From an uncultured Hungatella sp. (GTDB taxonomy: Bacteria > Bacillota > Clostridia > Lachnospirales > Lachnospiraceae), in the NCBI GenBank assembly GCA_947066955.1, contig CAMTAF010000001.1, forward strand, positions 1 to 64,000: a stretch of 64,000 nucleotides of DNA. Reading direction: 5' to 3'. Shown here one piece after another: positions 52,400-60,217 of the stretch (its first letter is position 1; every line of letters begins with the position of its first letter). The translations under genes were made by a program, and so were the position numbers. Below the pieces are notes generated by a model. The model had not been told where the DNA came from, ran no database searches, and was given only the letters and a program-made list of their open reading frames with translations.

Positions 52400-52404
52400 T
52401 TTGT

Positions 52405-53667
52405 ATGAATCTGTCAATGATATCACTGCTTGTATTGGTAATTGTTGTGGCCATCGGCTTTATCAAAAAAGTAAACCTTGGCTTTCTGTCCCTGGGCGTT
52501 GCCTACTTTCTCGGTATCGCGGGGGGAATGAGCACAAAACAGATTTCCTCCGGATTTGACAGCTCCATGTTTGTCACCCTGGTGGGCGTCACCTTCCTCT
52601 TTGGCATGGCCTCCAACAACGGAACCCTGGATCTGTTTTCCAAAAAAGTTGTGGCCCTGGTGGGAAAACATACGGTGCTGATTCCCATCCTGATGTTTTT
52701 CCTCTCAGCGTTTATCTCCGCAATCGGTCCCGGGCATATTGCTGCCGGAATCCTGATGACCACATTTGCCATGTACCTGGCATTTGAAATGAAAATCAAC
52801 CCAATGGCAACCGCCCTGTACGCGAAACTGGGGGCAAACGCGGGCTGCGCTTCTGTCCTCTCGATCACGGGCATCCTGGCAAAGAATCTGTCAGAGCCCA
52901 TGGGGTACAGCGGATTTGGTCTCCATCTGTTTTTGACCACCCTCCTCTCCGGTTTCCTGTTTACACTGGTTGTCTATGTGATTTACAAAGGATACAAGGT
53001 AAAGGCGGATAACCCTCTGAAGCTCTCTGACATCCCTAAGTTCAACCGGGATCAGCTCTGTACCATAACTGCCATCATTGTTATGGTAATCTGCTGCATC
53101 GGATTTAAACTGGACACCGGGCTGTTTGCCTTTGGCGCTGCCTCGGTTTTGATCCTTTTAGGCTGCGTAGACGAGAAGGCCGCCATAAAAGGAATCCCCT
53201 GGGGAACCTTAATTTTTATCTGCGGCGTGGGGACGCTGATCAACGTGATCAAGACTCTGGGCGGCATTGACCTGATCTCTGATTTCCTCACAAGTTTAAT
53301 GAACGCCTCCACGGCGCCGCCCATCCTGGCAGCTACCTCCGGTATCCTCTCCTGGGTAAGCTCCACCACCGGAGTGGTTATGCCGGCGCTGTTTCCCATC
53401 GCGGACAGCGTATGCAGAACCTTCGGCGAAGGGGCGCGCTATGTGGAATTGATTTCCGCGATTACGGCCACATCTTTCGCCGCGGCCATCAGCCCTCTTT
53501 CCACAGGAGGAGCCATCATTATGTCCTCCTATTCCGCGGCAAGAGAGACCACCACAGATGAGCTCAACAAAATGTTTAAGACTCTGTTCCTTCTCTCTGT
53601 GGCAAATGTCTCCATGAACGTACTTTTGGCAGCCCTCGGCGTGTTTAACCTGGGCGGACTGTTTTAA
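52405..53667 (+). CDS. SLC13/MatC-like anion permease
   Basis: A 420-residue membrane protein behind AGGAGGTAATTTGT, with about 11-12 helices. Two similar halves carry the signatures SAIGPGHIAAGILM (about 103-116) and LSWVSSTTGVVMPALFPIAD (about 310-329). This matches the dicarboxylate-carrier MatC / ArsB-NhaD-SLC13 superfamily. It is translated with the PrpF gene and controlled by the divergent LysR gene, so a di- or tricarboxylate is the likely substrate. Repeat R1 lies just after the stop. Confidence 0.85.
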   Translation: MNLSMISLLVLVIVVAIGFIKKVNLGFLSLGVAYFLGIAGGMSTKQISSGFDSSMFVTLVGVTFLFGMASNNGTLDLFSKKVVALVGKHTVLIPILMFFLSAFISAIGPGHIAAGILMTTFAMYLAFEMKINPMATALYAKLGANAGCASVLSITGILAKNLSEPMGYSGFGLHLFLTTLLSGFLFTLVVYVIYKGYKVKADNPLKLSDIPKFNRDQLCTITAIIVMVICCIGFKLDTGLFAFGAASVLILLGCVDEKAAIKGIPWGTLIFICGVGTLINVIKTLGGIDLISDFLTSLMNASTAPPILAATSGILSWVSSTTGVVMPALFPIADSVCRTFGEGARYVELISAITATSFAAAISPLSTGGAIIMSSYSAARETTTDELNKMFKTLFLLSVANVSMNVLLAALGVFNLGGLF

Positions 53668-53668
53668 C

Positions 53669-53754
53669 CGAGCAGGGGAAGCGTTTCCCCTACTCTCCGG
53701 GGCGGGGTGGGGCCGCGCAAGCGGCCATATTTCCCTTCCGCCCCGTGTGCGCTA
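53669..53754. repeat. Structured intergenic repeat R1, copy 3
   Basis: Begins CGAGCAGGGGAAG; first hairpin AGGGGAAA/TTTCCCCT; outer stem CGGGGCGG/CCGCCCCG enclosing GGCCGC-GCAA-GCGGCC (a GNRA loop). It ends CGTGTGCG. The most complete copy in the window. Confidence 0.7.
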
Positions 53755-53784
53755 CAACCTGGCAGAGAGCCGGCCCATAGGCTG

Positions 53785-53991
53785 TCAATCTGCTTTGTTA
53801 AATATCACTGTCTGCTCTTTCATAGATATTTTTCCCACCTGATACCCGTATTCTGTAAGCTCTTTTTTGTATTTCAGAAACGAATGGTCAATGGGGATTC
53901 CTGCAATCTCCTCGATTTCCTCAAAGGTAAGTTTGAAAGACTGCTGCCCGCTTTTTTGTACATATTCCCACAACGTATTATATTTGCTCAC
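53785..53991 (-). CDS. Small conserved protein (DUF7662-like)
   Basis: A 68-residue protein from GTG 53991 behind AAGGAGAAAAAATA. The sequence MSKYNTLWEYVQKSG...LTFEEIEEIAG...DHSFLKYKKEL...GKISMKEQTVIF is a pattern I recall as a widespread small Firmicute domain, often found alone or next to accessory genes; function unknown. Its start overlaps the end of an anonymous reading frame downstream of the methyltransferase gene. Confidence 0.6.
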   Translation of the reverse strand: MSKYNTLWEYVQKSGQQSFKLTFEEIEEIAGIPIDHSFLKYKKELTEYGYQVGKISMKEQTVIFNKAD

Positions 53992-54070
53992 TATTTTTTC
54001 TCCTTGATTTTTTCATATTCTGCCCCGTAACCATGCCATCGGCACATGTAGATAAGATCGTACTTTCCTG

Positions 54071-54796
54071 TCAGCGCCCGGCCTTCACCAGCAGCATCAT
54101 GGGGCGGCGAATCTCCCGCTCCATTCCCGGGATTCCCATCATCTCCTCCGGCGGCTGCGCTTCCTCCACCGCCTCCAGGGTAAATCCCCGGTTCAATAAC
54201 CCCATGAGAATCTGGGTCAGGGTGTGGTGATATTTTTCCACGCAACACCCCAAAAACAGGGTATCCCGCTTACCCGGCACAAAATAGTTGTCCACCGGCC
54301 AATACGCCGGCTCCCCCCTGTCCGTGTAGACCCAGTCCTGCCCCACTCCAGCGGTAAAGGTGGGATGCTCAATGTTAAAGAGAAATGTACCCCCGGCCTT
54401 CAAAGTGCCGTAAACCTTTTCAAACACAAAATCCAGATCCTCTATGTAGTGCAGCGCCAGGTTGGACACCACCAGATCCCAGGCATTCTCCGGAAATTCA
54501 TACTCCTCCACAGAACAGACCCGGTAATCGATGGGCCTTCCCTGGCTCAGCTTCCTGGCCTCCTGGATCATTTTCCCGCTGGAATCAATGCCCAGAACCC
54601 GGCTGGCCCCCTGCTCTTCACAAAATCTGCAATGCCACCCGTATCCGCATCCAAGGTCCAGCACGCTTTTCCCCTCAAGAGGCGGGAACAGGGGCCTTAG
54701 CTGGTGCCACTCCCCGGCTGCCGAAAGTCCCTCCCGGCTTCGGGGCATCTGGGCGTATTGGCTGAAAAAATCCTCGTTGTCATAGGTCTGATTCAT
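54071..54796 (-). CDS. Class I SAM-dependent methyltransferase
   Basis: A 241-residue cytoplasmic enzyme behind AAGGAGGAAG. Motif I is VLDLGCGYGWHC (about 45-56), followed by LGIDSSGKMI, DLVVSNLALHYIEDL and a C-terminal lid region. It belongs to the UbiE/COQ5-like small-molecule methyltransferases; the substrate is unknown. Repeat R3 lies immediately upstream of its start. Confidence 0.85.
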   Translation of the reverse strand: MNQTYDNEDFFSQYAQMPRSREGLSAAGEWHQLRPLFPPLEGKSVLDLGCGYGWHCRFCEEQGASRVLGIDSSGKMIQEARKLSQGRPIDYRVCSVEEYEFPENAWDLVVSNLALHYIEDLDFVFEKVYGTLKAGGTFLFNIEHPTFTAGVGQDWVYTDRGEPAYWPVDNYFVPGKRDTLFLGCCVEKYHHTLTQILMGLLNRGFTLEAVEEAQPPEEMMGIPGMEREIRRPMMLLVKAGR

Positions 54797-54814
54797 GGAC
54801 AGACTTCCTCCTTC

Positions 54815-54897
54815 TTAGGTAACGGCACGCGCCGCTTTGCGTCACCTGCCATGTCGTCGGAAGGCATCCTAAGAAATGCTTCGCATTTGCCTTCCTC
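54815..54897. repeat. Structured repeat R3, copy 2 (most complete)
   Basis: GGTAACGGCACGCGCCGC, GTCACCTGCCATGTCGTC, then stem GGAAGGCA (54859-54866) / TGCCTTCC (54888-54895) enclosing AAATGC-TTC-GCATTT. Partial copies occur at 13600, 22151, 23636, 57583 and 59846. Confidence 0.7.
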
Positions 54898-54906
54898 CTC
54901 TAATTC

Positions 54907-55341
54907 TCAAAATTCTCTCACTTTCCAATACCCGTTCTTGTTAGACCCGATTCGCTCAATAAACCCGTTTTTCCGCAGATAGGAAATATTATTTTGGATA
55001 GCGGTTTCTCCTATCCCCACAATATCCTTAAGCTGCGGCTGAGTAATGTTAGGATTATTCCGCATTTCTTTTAGGATAAGTCTGCGGGTTGGATTTAAAT
55101 TGTTTTCTTTTCTCGAGGATTTATCCCCCACTTTATCCCCCACTTTATCCCCCACTTTATCCCCCACTTTTAAGGATATTTTTTCAAATGGGATTGTCAC
55201 TACAATAGAATTTTTTCTAAATTCAAATGCCTCTTTTCCATATATCTGTGTAATAACAGGAACTCCCCTGCCAGAGCGTTCACTGATATGCAGCTGCAGA
55301 AATATATCAGAAAGGCGCCTCATGTGTTTTATTATCCACAC
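54907..55341 (-). pseudogene. C-terminal remnant of RecG-like/AlbA_2 ATP-binding protein
   Basis: The 144 codons match the end of the Schlafen-AlbA_2/RecG-like putative transcriptional regulators: RRLSDIFLQLHISERSGRGVPVI is the segment that normally sits after the AlbA domain. A C-terminal winged helix follows (about 100-144: ITQPQLKDIVGIGETAIQNNISYLRKNGFI). Complete proteins are about 450-500 residues; the AlbA_2 domain is absent and no ribosome site is clear. A run of four identical VGDK units lies between the parts. Confidence 0.7.
55121..55168. repeat. Tandem repeat, 12 bp x 4 (VGDK)
   Basis: Four exact copies of TTATCCCCCACT, encoding Val-Gly-Asp-Lys four times on the minus strand. In-frame length changes would be expected from slippage. 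Confidence 0.95.
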
Positions 55342-55351
55342 CCCAAATACA

Positions 55352-55612
55352 CTACATAGAAGTCACCGACGACAATACCGCCAAAAGCACCATTAATATG
55401 AATACTACACCCGTCCCCAGTGTGAGCAGACGTTTAAGCAGCTTGTTCTGTTTAATAAAAACCATGTAGTTCAGTATTCCAATCCCCAGCCAGATAAAAA
55501 GGTGAACGATATCACTCAGAATAAAATGATAGATCGTCCAATCCTTATATGCTTCATAAGTCGGATCCGTTATATCCGCATACCCCAGCAGAACATTGAC
55601 ATAATGAATCAC
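55352..55612 (-). CDS. Small membrane protein, 86 aa
   Basis: An 86-residue protein with two hydrophobic helices (about 27-50 and 62-83) separated by a short basic loop (IKQNKLLKRLL). No family recognised. It lies upstream of the RecG-like remnant and downstream of a lipoprotein gene on the same strand. The ribosome site is weak, so translation is probable rather than certain. Confidence 0.45.
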   Translation of the reverse strand: MIHYVNVLLGYADITDPTYEAYKDWTIYHFILSDIVHLFIWLGIGILNYMVFIKQNKLLKRLLTLGTGVVFILMVLLAVLSSVTSM

Positions 55613-55638
55613 GATTTGTCAGCCCGGCAAATGGGAAG

Positions 55639-56193
55639 TTATTCATAATGTTCTAATGAATAATCTAGTTCCTCAAAAACATAAGTATCATCAATCAATT
55701 TCATGCTTGCGTCTCTATATATCTCGGCTTCTTTTTGATTCAGCGCGCTGCGGGTTCCATTTCCCCAAAAGTTTCTGCTGTCTGAACCAGGCGGCCGGTT
55801 GTAATCGTCCAGCCAATCCGTTATCAGAATCGCGCGGGTCGTTTCAATCAGGGATTCGACGCTTTCTGTAAAAAGTGACAGATTATCTTTATCCTCTTGA
55901 TATACGCATTTATCTTGCATCCAGGCCATTACATTGTGAAACTCTGTTTTCCACACACCCCGGTAGGTATCTTGCAGTTCCCTGCGTTCACTCTCACTGG
56001 AAGCGTTTTCAATACGGGGTATAAAATACGCGTCGATTGGATTTGAATATTCTCCATGATTCTGTTCTGATAAAGCAACCGCTGTCTCCGCGCGATCCTT
56101 TGGTTGAGCATTGGCCTCCACATTTATATTACAGCCTGCCGCTGACATTAATACACAAGTATACATAATACCAATCAAATATTTATTTTTCAT
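55639..56193 (-). CDS. Predicted lipoprotein of unknown function (LprI-like features)
   Basis: ATG 56193 follows TAGGAAC; the longer ORF lacks a signal. The 184-residue product has a signal peptide ending MSAAGC (Cys about residue 20). The helical body has YRGVWKTEFHNVMAWMQDKC (about 82-101), which recalls LprI-type lysozyme-inhibitor-like proteins, though the match is weak. It would be anchored on the outer face of the membrane. Confidence 0.55.
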   Translation of the reverse strand: MKNKYLIGIMYTCVLMSAAGCNINVEANAQPKDRAETAVALSEQNHGEYSNPIDAYFIPRIENASSESERRELQDTYRGVWKTEFHNVMAWMQDKCVYQEDKDNLSLFTESVESLIETTRAILITDWLDDYNRPPGSDSRNFWGNGTRSALNQKEAEIYRDASMKLIDDTYVFEELDYSLEHYE

Positions 56194-56249
56194 AAAAATT
56201 GTTCCTAACAGTATGGACGGCAATGCCGCCAAGATGGGGATTGCACGTT

Positions 56250-56570
56250 TTATTTTTTGTATTTCTTCTCAATCACAAGAGAATAAACAACCATAGCAGC
56301 GATGCACTCCGCCATAACTCCTACTTCAGAAAGCAGGATCCACGCTGACCCCATGAGAAGCGGAACCCCCAATCCGATCAGCACCACGCCAAAGGCCCCA
56401 AAAAGTTTGGCCACGGCCCGGTTGTACCTTCTCACATCCGTAACCTCAGGCGCCTTGATGTTGGCCCAAAATCCCACCGGCTTCTCGGCAAACCACGCAT
56501 ACCCGGCCAGGCACAAAAAGATTCCCCCCACAGCGCACCAGATCACAAACCCCAAGACTCTGCCTTCCAT
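56250..56570 (-). CDS. Small membrane protein, 106 aa
   Basis: ATG 56570 has AAGGAGGCGTG upstream, so the longer start is rejected. The product has three hydrophobic segments (about 3-25, 55-78 and 80-98) and a conserved-looking cytoplasmic loop PVGFWANIKAPEVTDVRRYNR, a pattern I recall from uncharacterised Firmicute membrane proteins. Function unknown. Confidence 0.6.
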   Translation of the reverse strand: MEGRVLGFVIWCAVGGIFLCLAGYAWFAEKPVGFWANIKAPEVTDVRRYNRAVAKLFGAFGVVLIGLGVPLLMGSAWILLSEVGVMAECIAAMVVYSLVIEKKYKK

Positions 56571-56629
56571 TTTCACGCCTCCTTCTGATTCAGCCACTGC
56601 ATCCGCAATCGCTTTAAAAATCCTGTCTG

Positions 56630-57109
56630 TCAGCCTCCATGCCTAAGCAAATACTTCTCTATCCCTCTCCTGGTATCCTCATATCTGGACTCATTTTCCT
56701 CACAGCTTTTGTCACTCCAGACAAACCCAATCAAATCCAGACTTAGGTTCCCATTTAGCAAATCAATTATATCAGTAAACTCATATTCCCTGTCAGCCTC
56801 CAGCCCCAGCCTGTCAATCAGCCGCCTGTCCAGCTCTTCATTATAACTGTTCTTATTATGCTCCACTCCCCTATACACAAACCTGTCCCCGCAGACTCCC
56901 TGCTTCAGGCAGACACAAGGCCTGCAGATATCATCATTTCCACAAGTAAACTCCACTGCCCTGACCCTGTTCTCGATCACCCTGTTTCCAACCCTGTAAA
57001 AATCATGATTGTACCTCTCGTCAGGCACAAACTTCTCCACACCCTTCCCATACAGTTTAAAAATATCTAAAAGATGATGAGGTTTTATCACCAAACCGCC
57101 TCTGTCCAT
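56630..57109 (-). CDS. DUF1284-like Cys-rich protein
   Basis: A 159-residue protein starting DRGGLVIKPHHLLDIFKLYG, close to the PHHLL motif of DUF1284. A Cys-rich centre (CGNDDICRPCVCLKQGVCGD, about 76-95) suggests an Fe-S or zinc site. An acidic C-terminal half follows. It is not obviously in an operon with the GNAT/VOC genes 60 bases upstream. Function unknown. Confidence 0.6.
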   Translation of the reverse strand: MDRGGLVIKPHHLLDIFKLYGKGVEKFVPDERYNHDFYRVGNRVIENRVRAVEFTCGNDDICRPCVCLKQGVCGDRFVYRGVEHNKNSYNEELDRRLIDRLGLEADREYEFTDIIDLLNGNLSLDLIGFVWSDKSCEENESRYEDTRRGIEKYLLRHGG

Positions 57110-57166
57110 TTCTATTCCTATTCCTCCCCAAAGTCAAATTTTCCCCAGCCCTGTCCATTTCCCCGC

Positions 57167-57538
57167 TTACTCGTCAATACAATCCCCCAAAACCGGCGCC
57201 GTCAGCTCCACATGGTTTCCCTCCGAGTCAACAAACTCCACAACCCAGTTGTCCTTAATCCTCGTCAAGGGAAAACACAACTCCAGATTCCTGATCTTCC
57301 CTTTCAGCGCCTCAAGACTGTCAACACTGACACTGGGCAGACAATTGCTGCCAAAGCTGTGCTCCTCGTGCATTTTTTCAAAAGCAAACAACCCCAGCCG
57401 AAACCCGTCAATCAAAAACACACTGTAAATCTCATCCCTTACCGCAGCCTTTGTCTCAAAAAAATCCTCATAAAACCTCACCGCCCTGTCCATGTCCCTG
57501 ACACACAGATACAACGATTGAATCCGGCAATTCATCAT
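57167..57538 (-). CDS. VOC (glyoxalase/bleomycin-resistance) family protein
   Basis: A 123-residue protein with a paired beta-alpha-beta-beta-beta fold: IQSLYLCVRDMDRAVRFYEDFF at the start and VVEFVDSEGNHVELTAP at the end, where Glu is a usual metal ligand. The start codon overlaps the stop of the GNAT gene upstream by one base (TAATG), so they are coupled. Substrate unknown; members include glyoxalases, dioxygenases and drug-binding proteins. Confidence 0.8.
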   Translation of the reverse strand: MMNCRIQSLYLCVRDMDRAVRFYEDFFETKAAVRDEIYSVFLIDGFRLGLFAFEKMHEEHSFGSNCLPSVSVDSLEALKGKIRNLELCFPLTRIKDNWVVEFVDSEGNHVELTAPVLGDCIDE

Positions 57539-58224
57539 TATTCAGACACACCCCCGCGCTCTTCTCCTGTCCTCAGAAAATCCGGTCGTCGGAAGGCATC
57601 CTCAAAACGCTCCGCGTCACCGTCCAGGCTCTCCACATAATGCACCGCTGAATTTTCCCAATATTTCCTGTAAACCCTGTCCTTCTGCCCGTCAAGATTC
57701 AGCTGATACAGGCGAAACGTAACCAATATGTTCTTAGGCTGCCATTGCTCCTCATAAGAATAACAATATTTCATGCCCAGCCGCTTCATCACCCCTCCGC
57801 TCCCAGGGTTCTTCACGTCATGAGTGGCAGTAACATAGGGAACCCCTTCTCTCCTAAGCTGTTCCACCACCGCCCCGGCCGCCTCCGTGGCAATGCCCCT
57901 GTGCCAAAACTCCCGGCAAAGCCCATAGCCCAAGTCATAGCTGTCATTCAAGGTGAGATTCACATACCCAATGGGGCAATCCGTCCCTCTCAGACAGATT
58001 CCATAGTAAGATTCTGTTTCATAATAAACCCCCGCGCCCCCGGCGGCAGCTCCTTTAAGCCTCTTCTCATAAAAATCCCCCGCCTCCTCCATGGTCCTCA
58101 CAGGAAACCAGGGAAGAAACCGGTTCACCTCCAAGTCTCCGAAAATCTTGTACACAGCCTCCAAATCCTGCTCCAGAAACGGCCTTAAGACCAGCCGTTT
58201 CGTCTCAAGCTTTGACATGCTCAT
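57538..58224 (-). CDS. GNAT acetyltransferase (RimJ/RimL type)
   Basis: A 228-residue protein: KLETKRLVLRPFLEQDLEAVY at the N-terminus, IGYVNLTLNDSYDLGYGLCREFWHRGIATEAAGAVVEQL as the acetyl-CoA site (about 88-128), and VTATHDVKNPGSGGVMKRLGMKY. Family members acetylate ribosomal proteins, amines or antibiotics. A sequence resembling repeat R3 (57583-57620) coincides with the last 30 or so codons, so the C-terminus may be modified by that element. Confidence 0.82.
   Translation of the reverse strand: MSMSKLETKRLVLRPFLEQDLEAVYKIFGDLEVNRFLPWFPVRTMEEAGDFYEKRLKGAAAGGAGVYYETESYYGICLRGTDCPIGYVNLTLNDSYDLGYGLCREFWHRGIATEAAGAVVEQLRREGVPYVTATHDVKNPGSGGVMKRLGMKYCYSYEEQWQPKNILVTFRLYQLNLDGQKDRVYRKYWENSAVHYVESLDGDAERFEDAFRRPDFLRTGEERGGVSE
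57583..57620. repeat. R3-like segment inside GNAT 3' end
   Basis: GGTCGTCGGAAGGCATCCT and TCCGCGTCACC echo the core of R3 (54855-54870), with the outer parts missing. It is in the coding frame of the GNAT gene. Confidence 0.4.
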
Positions 58225-58246
58225 TTTTTACTCTTATCTCCTTTTA

Positions 58247-58741
58247 TTATAACCTGTGGACATACATTCTCGACAGTTCCGGCTCTCCGTCCCCCTGAAC
58301 CATACAGAAGAACTCCCACCCATATCTCTCATAAAAAGAAGTGTGATCCGTCAGGAGATACAGCGCATCAATCCCCCTCGCCTTCATATCCCGGCACACC
58401 CGCTCCAGCAGCGCCCCGGCCACACCCCTGCGCCTCCACCTCTCCTCTGTATAGACCGCGCACACATTGGGAGTCAGATCACGCCTGTTGTGGAAATCAT
58501 TCTCGATCACTCCCAGTCCCCCGATTATCTCCGTATCCCCGGCCACAGCCAGATACCACTGAGGAACTGTCCCATTTCCCTTCACACACTCCTCCATGCT
58601 CTCCGCATAGGCGGCCAGCGGGATTCCCCATTTGTCGTGAAACCACTGCGCTGCCTAATCTTTCATCTCCGGCCTGTCTGCCAGAGAGACGATCTGTATG
58701 CCAATGTCCGCTCCCTTATTCTCCCCAAACTCACCAATCAT
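58247..58741 (-). pseudogene. GNAT acetyltransferase interrupted by an in-frame TAG
   Basis: A proper start exists at ATG 58741 behind GGGAGGA (MIGEFGENKGADIGIQIVSL). After codon 28 there is a TAG (58657-58655); the same frame then continues without further breaks as AAQWFHDKWGIPLAAYAESMEE, on to VCAVYTEERWRRRGVAGALLERV (acetyl-CoA site) and FYERYGWEFF. One base change separates this from an intact gene of about 164 codons. Reinitiation at an internal ATG would give only the 116-residue C-terminal part. A recent nonsense mutation or a sequencing error both fit. Confidence 0.75.
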
Positions 58742-58767
58742 CTGTGTCCTCCCAAGAATATGCTCCG

Positions 58768-59388
58768 TTAATCCAGCAGCGTGACCCAATCCTTCCGCCC
58801 ATATGCCTCAAAACACATGCGCACCTGTTCCTCATTATTTTTCTCCTCCGCCAAAGCCGGCAGTTCCCCGATCCCGAAATACCCGCTGTCCACGGTCTCA
58901 ATATTCTTCTCAAAAGAACCGCCCGCCACAGAGCACAGGACAAATATTTTGCAAACCTTGTAAGCATAGACAGGCAGATTGTGCTTCTCCCTGTCCTGAA
59001 CCGCGATCACCCTCTCCGGCCTCACGTCAAGGCCTGCCTCCTCTTTTACTTCCTTCACCACGTTCTCACTGACCGACAGGCCCACGTCCACCCAGCCCCC
59101 AGGCAATGACCAGGTGCCGTTATTTTCCTTCACCAGCAGAATCTTGTCCCCCTTAAAAATCGCCGCCCTGGTGTCAATCTTGGGAGTCTGATACCCTATA
59201 TCACCGCAAAACAGATCCTTCACCTTTTCCAGAGAAATGTCCCCCTTATAGCTTATGATCTCCGCCGCGATTTCCCGAACCCGCTCGTAGCGCTCCATGT
59301 CAAAGGGATCTTTTCCATAAAATAACCCCGCCTGCGCGATGCTCTGCAGTTCCACGGCCCACTTAAGCCATATCTCTTGTTTGTCCAT
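58768..59388 (-). CDS. Nudix hydrolase with N-terminal helical domain
   Basis: ATG 59388 follows GGAGGAGACC. The 206-residue protein has the helical N-terminal domain of the ADP-ribose-pyrophosphatase-like Nudix group (about 1-65: IWLKWAVELQSIAQAGLFYG). The Nudix box follows as GGWVDVGLSVSENVVKEVKEEAGL (about 98-121). In the box the usual first Glu is Leu and the Arg of REUxEE is Lys, which may alter activity. Substrates of this group are sugar nucleotides or damaged nucleotides. It overlaps the upstream YunG-like gene by 26 bases. Confidence 0.82.
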   Translation of the reverse strand: MDKQEIWLKWAVELQSIAQAGLFYGKDPFDMERYERVREIAAEIISYKGDISLEKVKDLFCGDIGYQTPKIDTRAAIFKGDKILLVKENNGTWSLPGGWVDVGLSVSENVVKEVKEEAGLDVRPERVIAVQDREKHNLPVYAYKVCKIFVLCSVAGGSFEKNIETVDSGYFGIGELPALAEEKNNEEQVRMCFEAYGRKDWVTLLD

Positions 59389-59827
59389 CGAGGTCTCCTC
59401 CAAACCGCCGCTCCAGCTCATCCTTGAGAAACTGATACCGCTGCCTCTTCTCCTCCTTGGCAAAATGCACCTCCCGAAACTGCTCCGGATTGTTCTCATA
59501 ATTCAGAACCTCATCGCCGAACTGCTCGCTGGTTAAGTCAAACACACAGTCTCCCACTACATTATAGCAGTGATAATTTCCGCCTGGACGCAAAATTCCA
59601 TAGACCTTTCCCCCAAAAATGTCCTGAGCCAGAAAGGCCGTAATAGAGCACTGCCCCACGGTCCGGTTGTCCTCGCTCCACTGCCCCCGCAGCCGCGGCG
59701 CGCAGGTATACTCGCACCAAATGTCCGAGAGCGCGTCATAAAGCTGGCAGGGCGTCCAGCTCCTTTTGTACTCGCCCGTCACTTCCCTGATATCTCCATG
59801 ATTCCATCCATAAAAAGCATATCCCAT
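59363..59827 (-). CDS. YunG-family protein
   Basis: A 154-residue soluble protein. The features CQLYDALSDIW, NRTVGQCSITAFLAQDIFGGKVYG and VVGDCVFDLTSEQFGD match YunG proteins of Firmicutes, where a Cys in GQC and an HxxN-like pair resemble a cysteine-peptidase/transglutaminase layout. Function unknown. It lies between a VOC gene and the Nudix gene, all leftward and closely spaced. Confidence 0.75.
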   Translation of the reverse strand: MGYAFYGWNHGDIREVTGEYKRSWTPCQLYDALSDIWCEYTCAPRLRGQWSEDNRTVGQCSITAFLAQDIFGGKVYGILRPGGNYHCYNVVGDCVFDLTSEQFGDEVLNYENNPEQFREVHFAKEEKRQRYQFLKDELERRFGGDLDGQTRDMA

Positions 59828-59845
59828 ATGATTTTTCCATCCTTT

Positions 59846-59876
59846 CTAGGTATCGGCACGCGCCGGTGATCTCACC
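59846..59876. repeat. R3 fragment providing a stop codon
   Basis: GGTATCGGCACGCGCCGG matches GGTAACGGCACGCGCCGC of the 54.8 kb copy. It encodes the last seven residues of the VOC gene. Confidence 0.6.
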
Positions 59877-60217
59877 TCAATCAGATTCCCGTCCGGATCA
59901 TAAAACCGAATCCTCCTCCCGCCCCGCGGATCCTCCTCCGGCCTGTTCACAAACTCCACACCCTCCCCGTATCTCTCAAGCCTTCTCACAAACCCTTCCA
60001 GATCCGGCTCCTCAAAATACAGTTCACTGCCAAGATTCTTAGGAATCACCTTCCCACCCACTGCACTCTCCCACACCACCCGCTCCTGGAGCACCAGCCC
60101 CTCGGTGAGGATCACATTTTCCTCGCCATCCAGAACCACAGAAAGGCCGAACAAATCCCTGTAAAAAGCCTTCGCCCGCTCCAGGTCACTGACCACAATC
60201 AACACATTTTTCAGCAT
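59846..60217 (-). CDS. VOC family protein with repeat-derived C-terminus
   Basis: A 123-residue protein: LIVVSDLERAKAFYRDLFGLS start and GGRRIRFYDPDGNLIEV end, the metal-ligand strand of the VOC fold. The final residues Ser-Pro-Ala-Arg-Ala-Asp-Thr and the TAG stop are encoded by the end of an R3 repeat (59846-59876), so the natural C-terminus has been replaced. The fold itself is complete. Substrate unknown. Confidence 0.8.
   Translation of the reverse strand: MLKNVLIVVSDLERAKAFYRDLFGLSVVLDGEENVILTEGLVLQERVVWESAVGGKVIPKNLGSELYFEEPDLEGFVRRLERYGEGVEFVNRPEEDPRGGRRIRFYDPDGNLIEVRSPARADT

Noticed and set aside
51458..52426. 322-codon minus-strand ORF over the PrpF gene
   Set aside because: Antisense to a well-supported gene and without a ribosome site or recognised domain.
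53992..54070. Coding-like tail (GKYDLIYMCRWHGYGAEYEKIKEKK) between the methyltransferase and the 68-residue gene
   Set aside because: No start codon or ribosome site of its own and too short to assign; it may be a gene remnant but is not supported as a feature.
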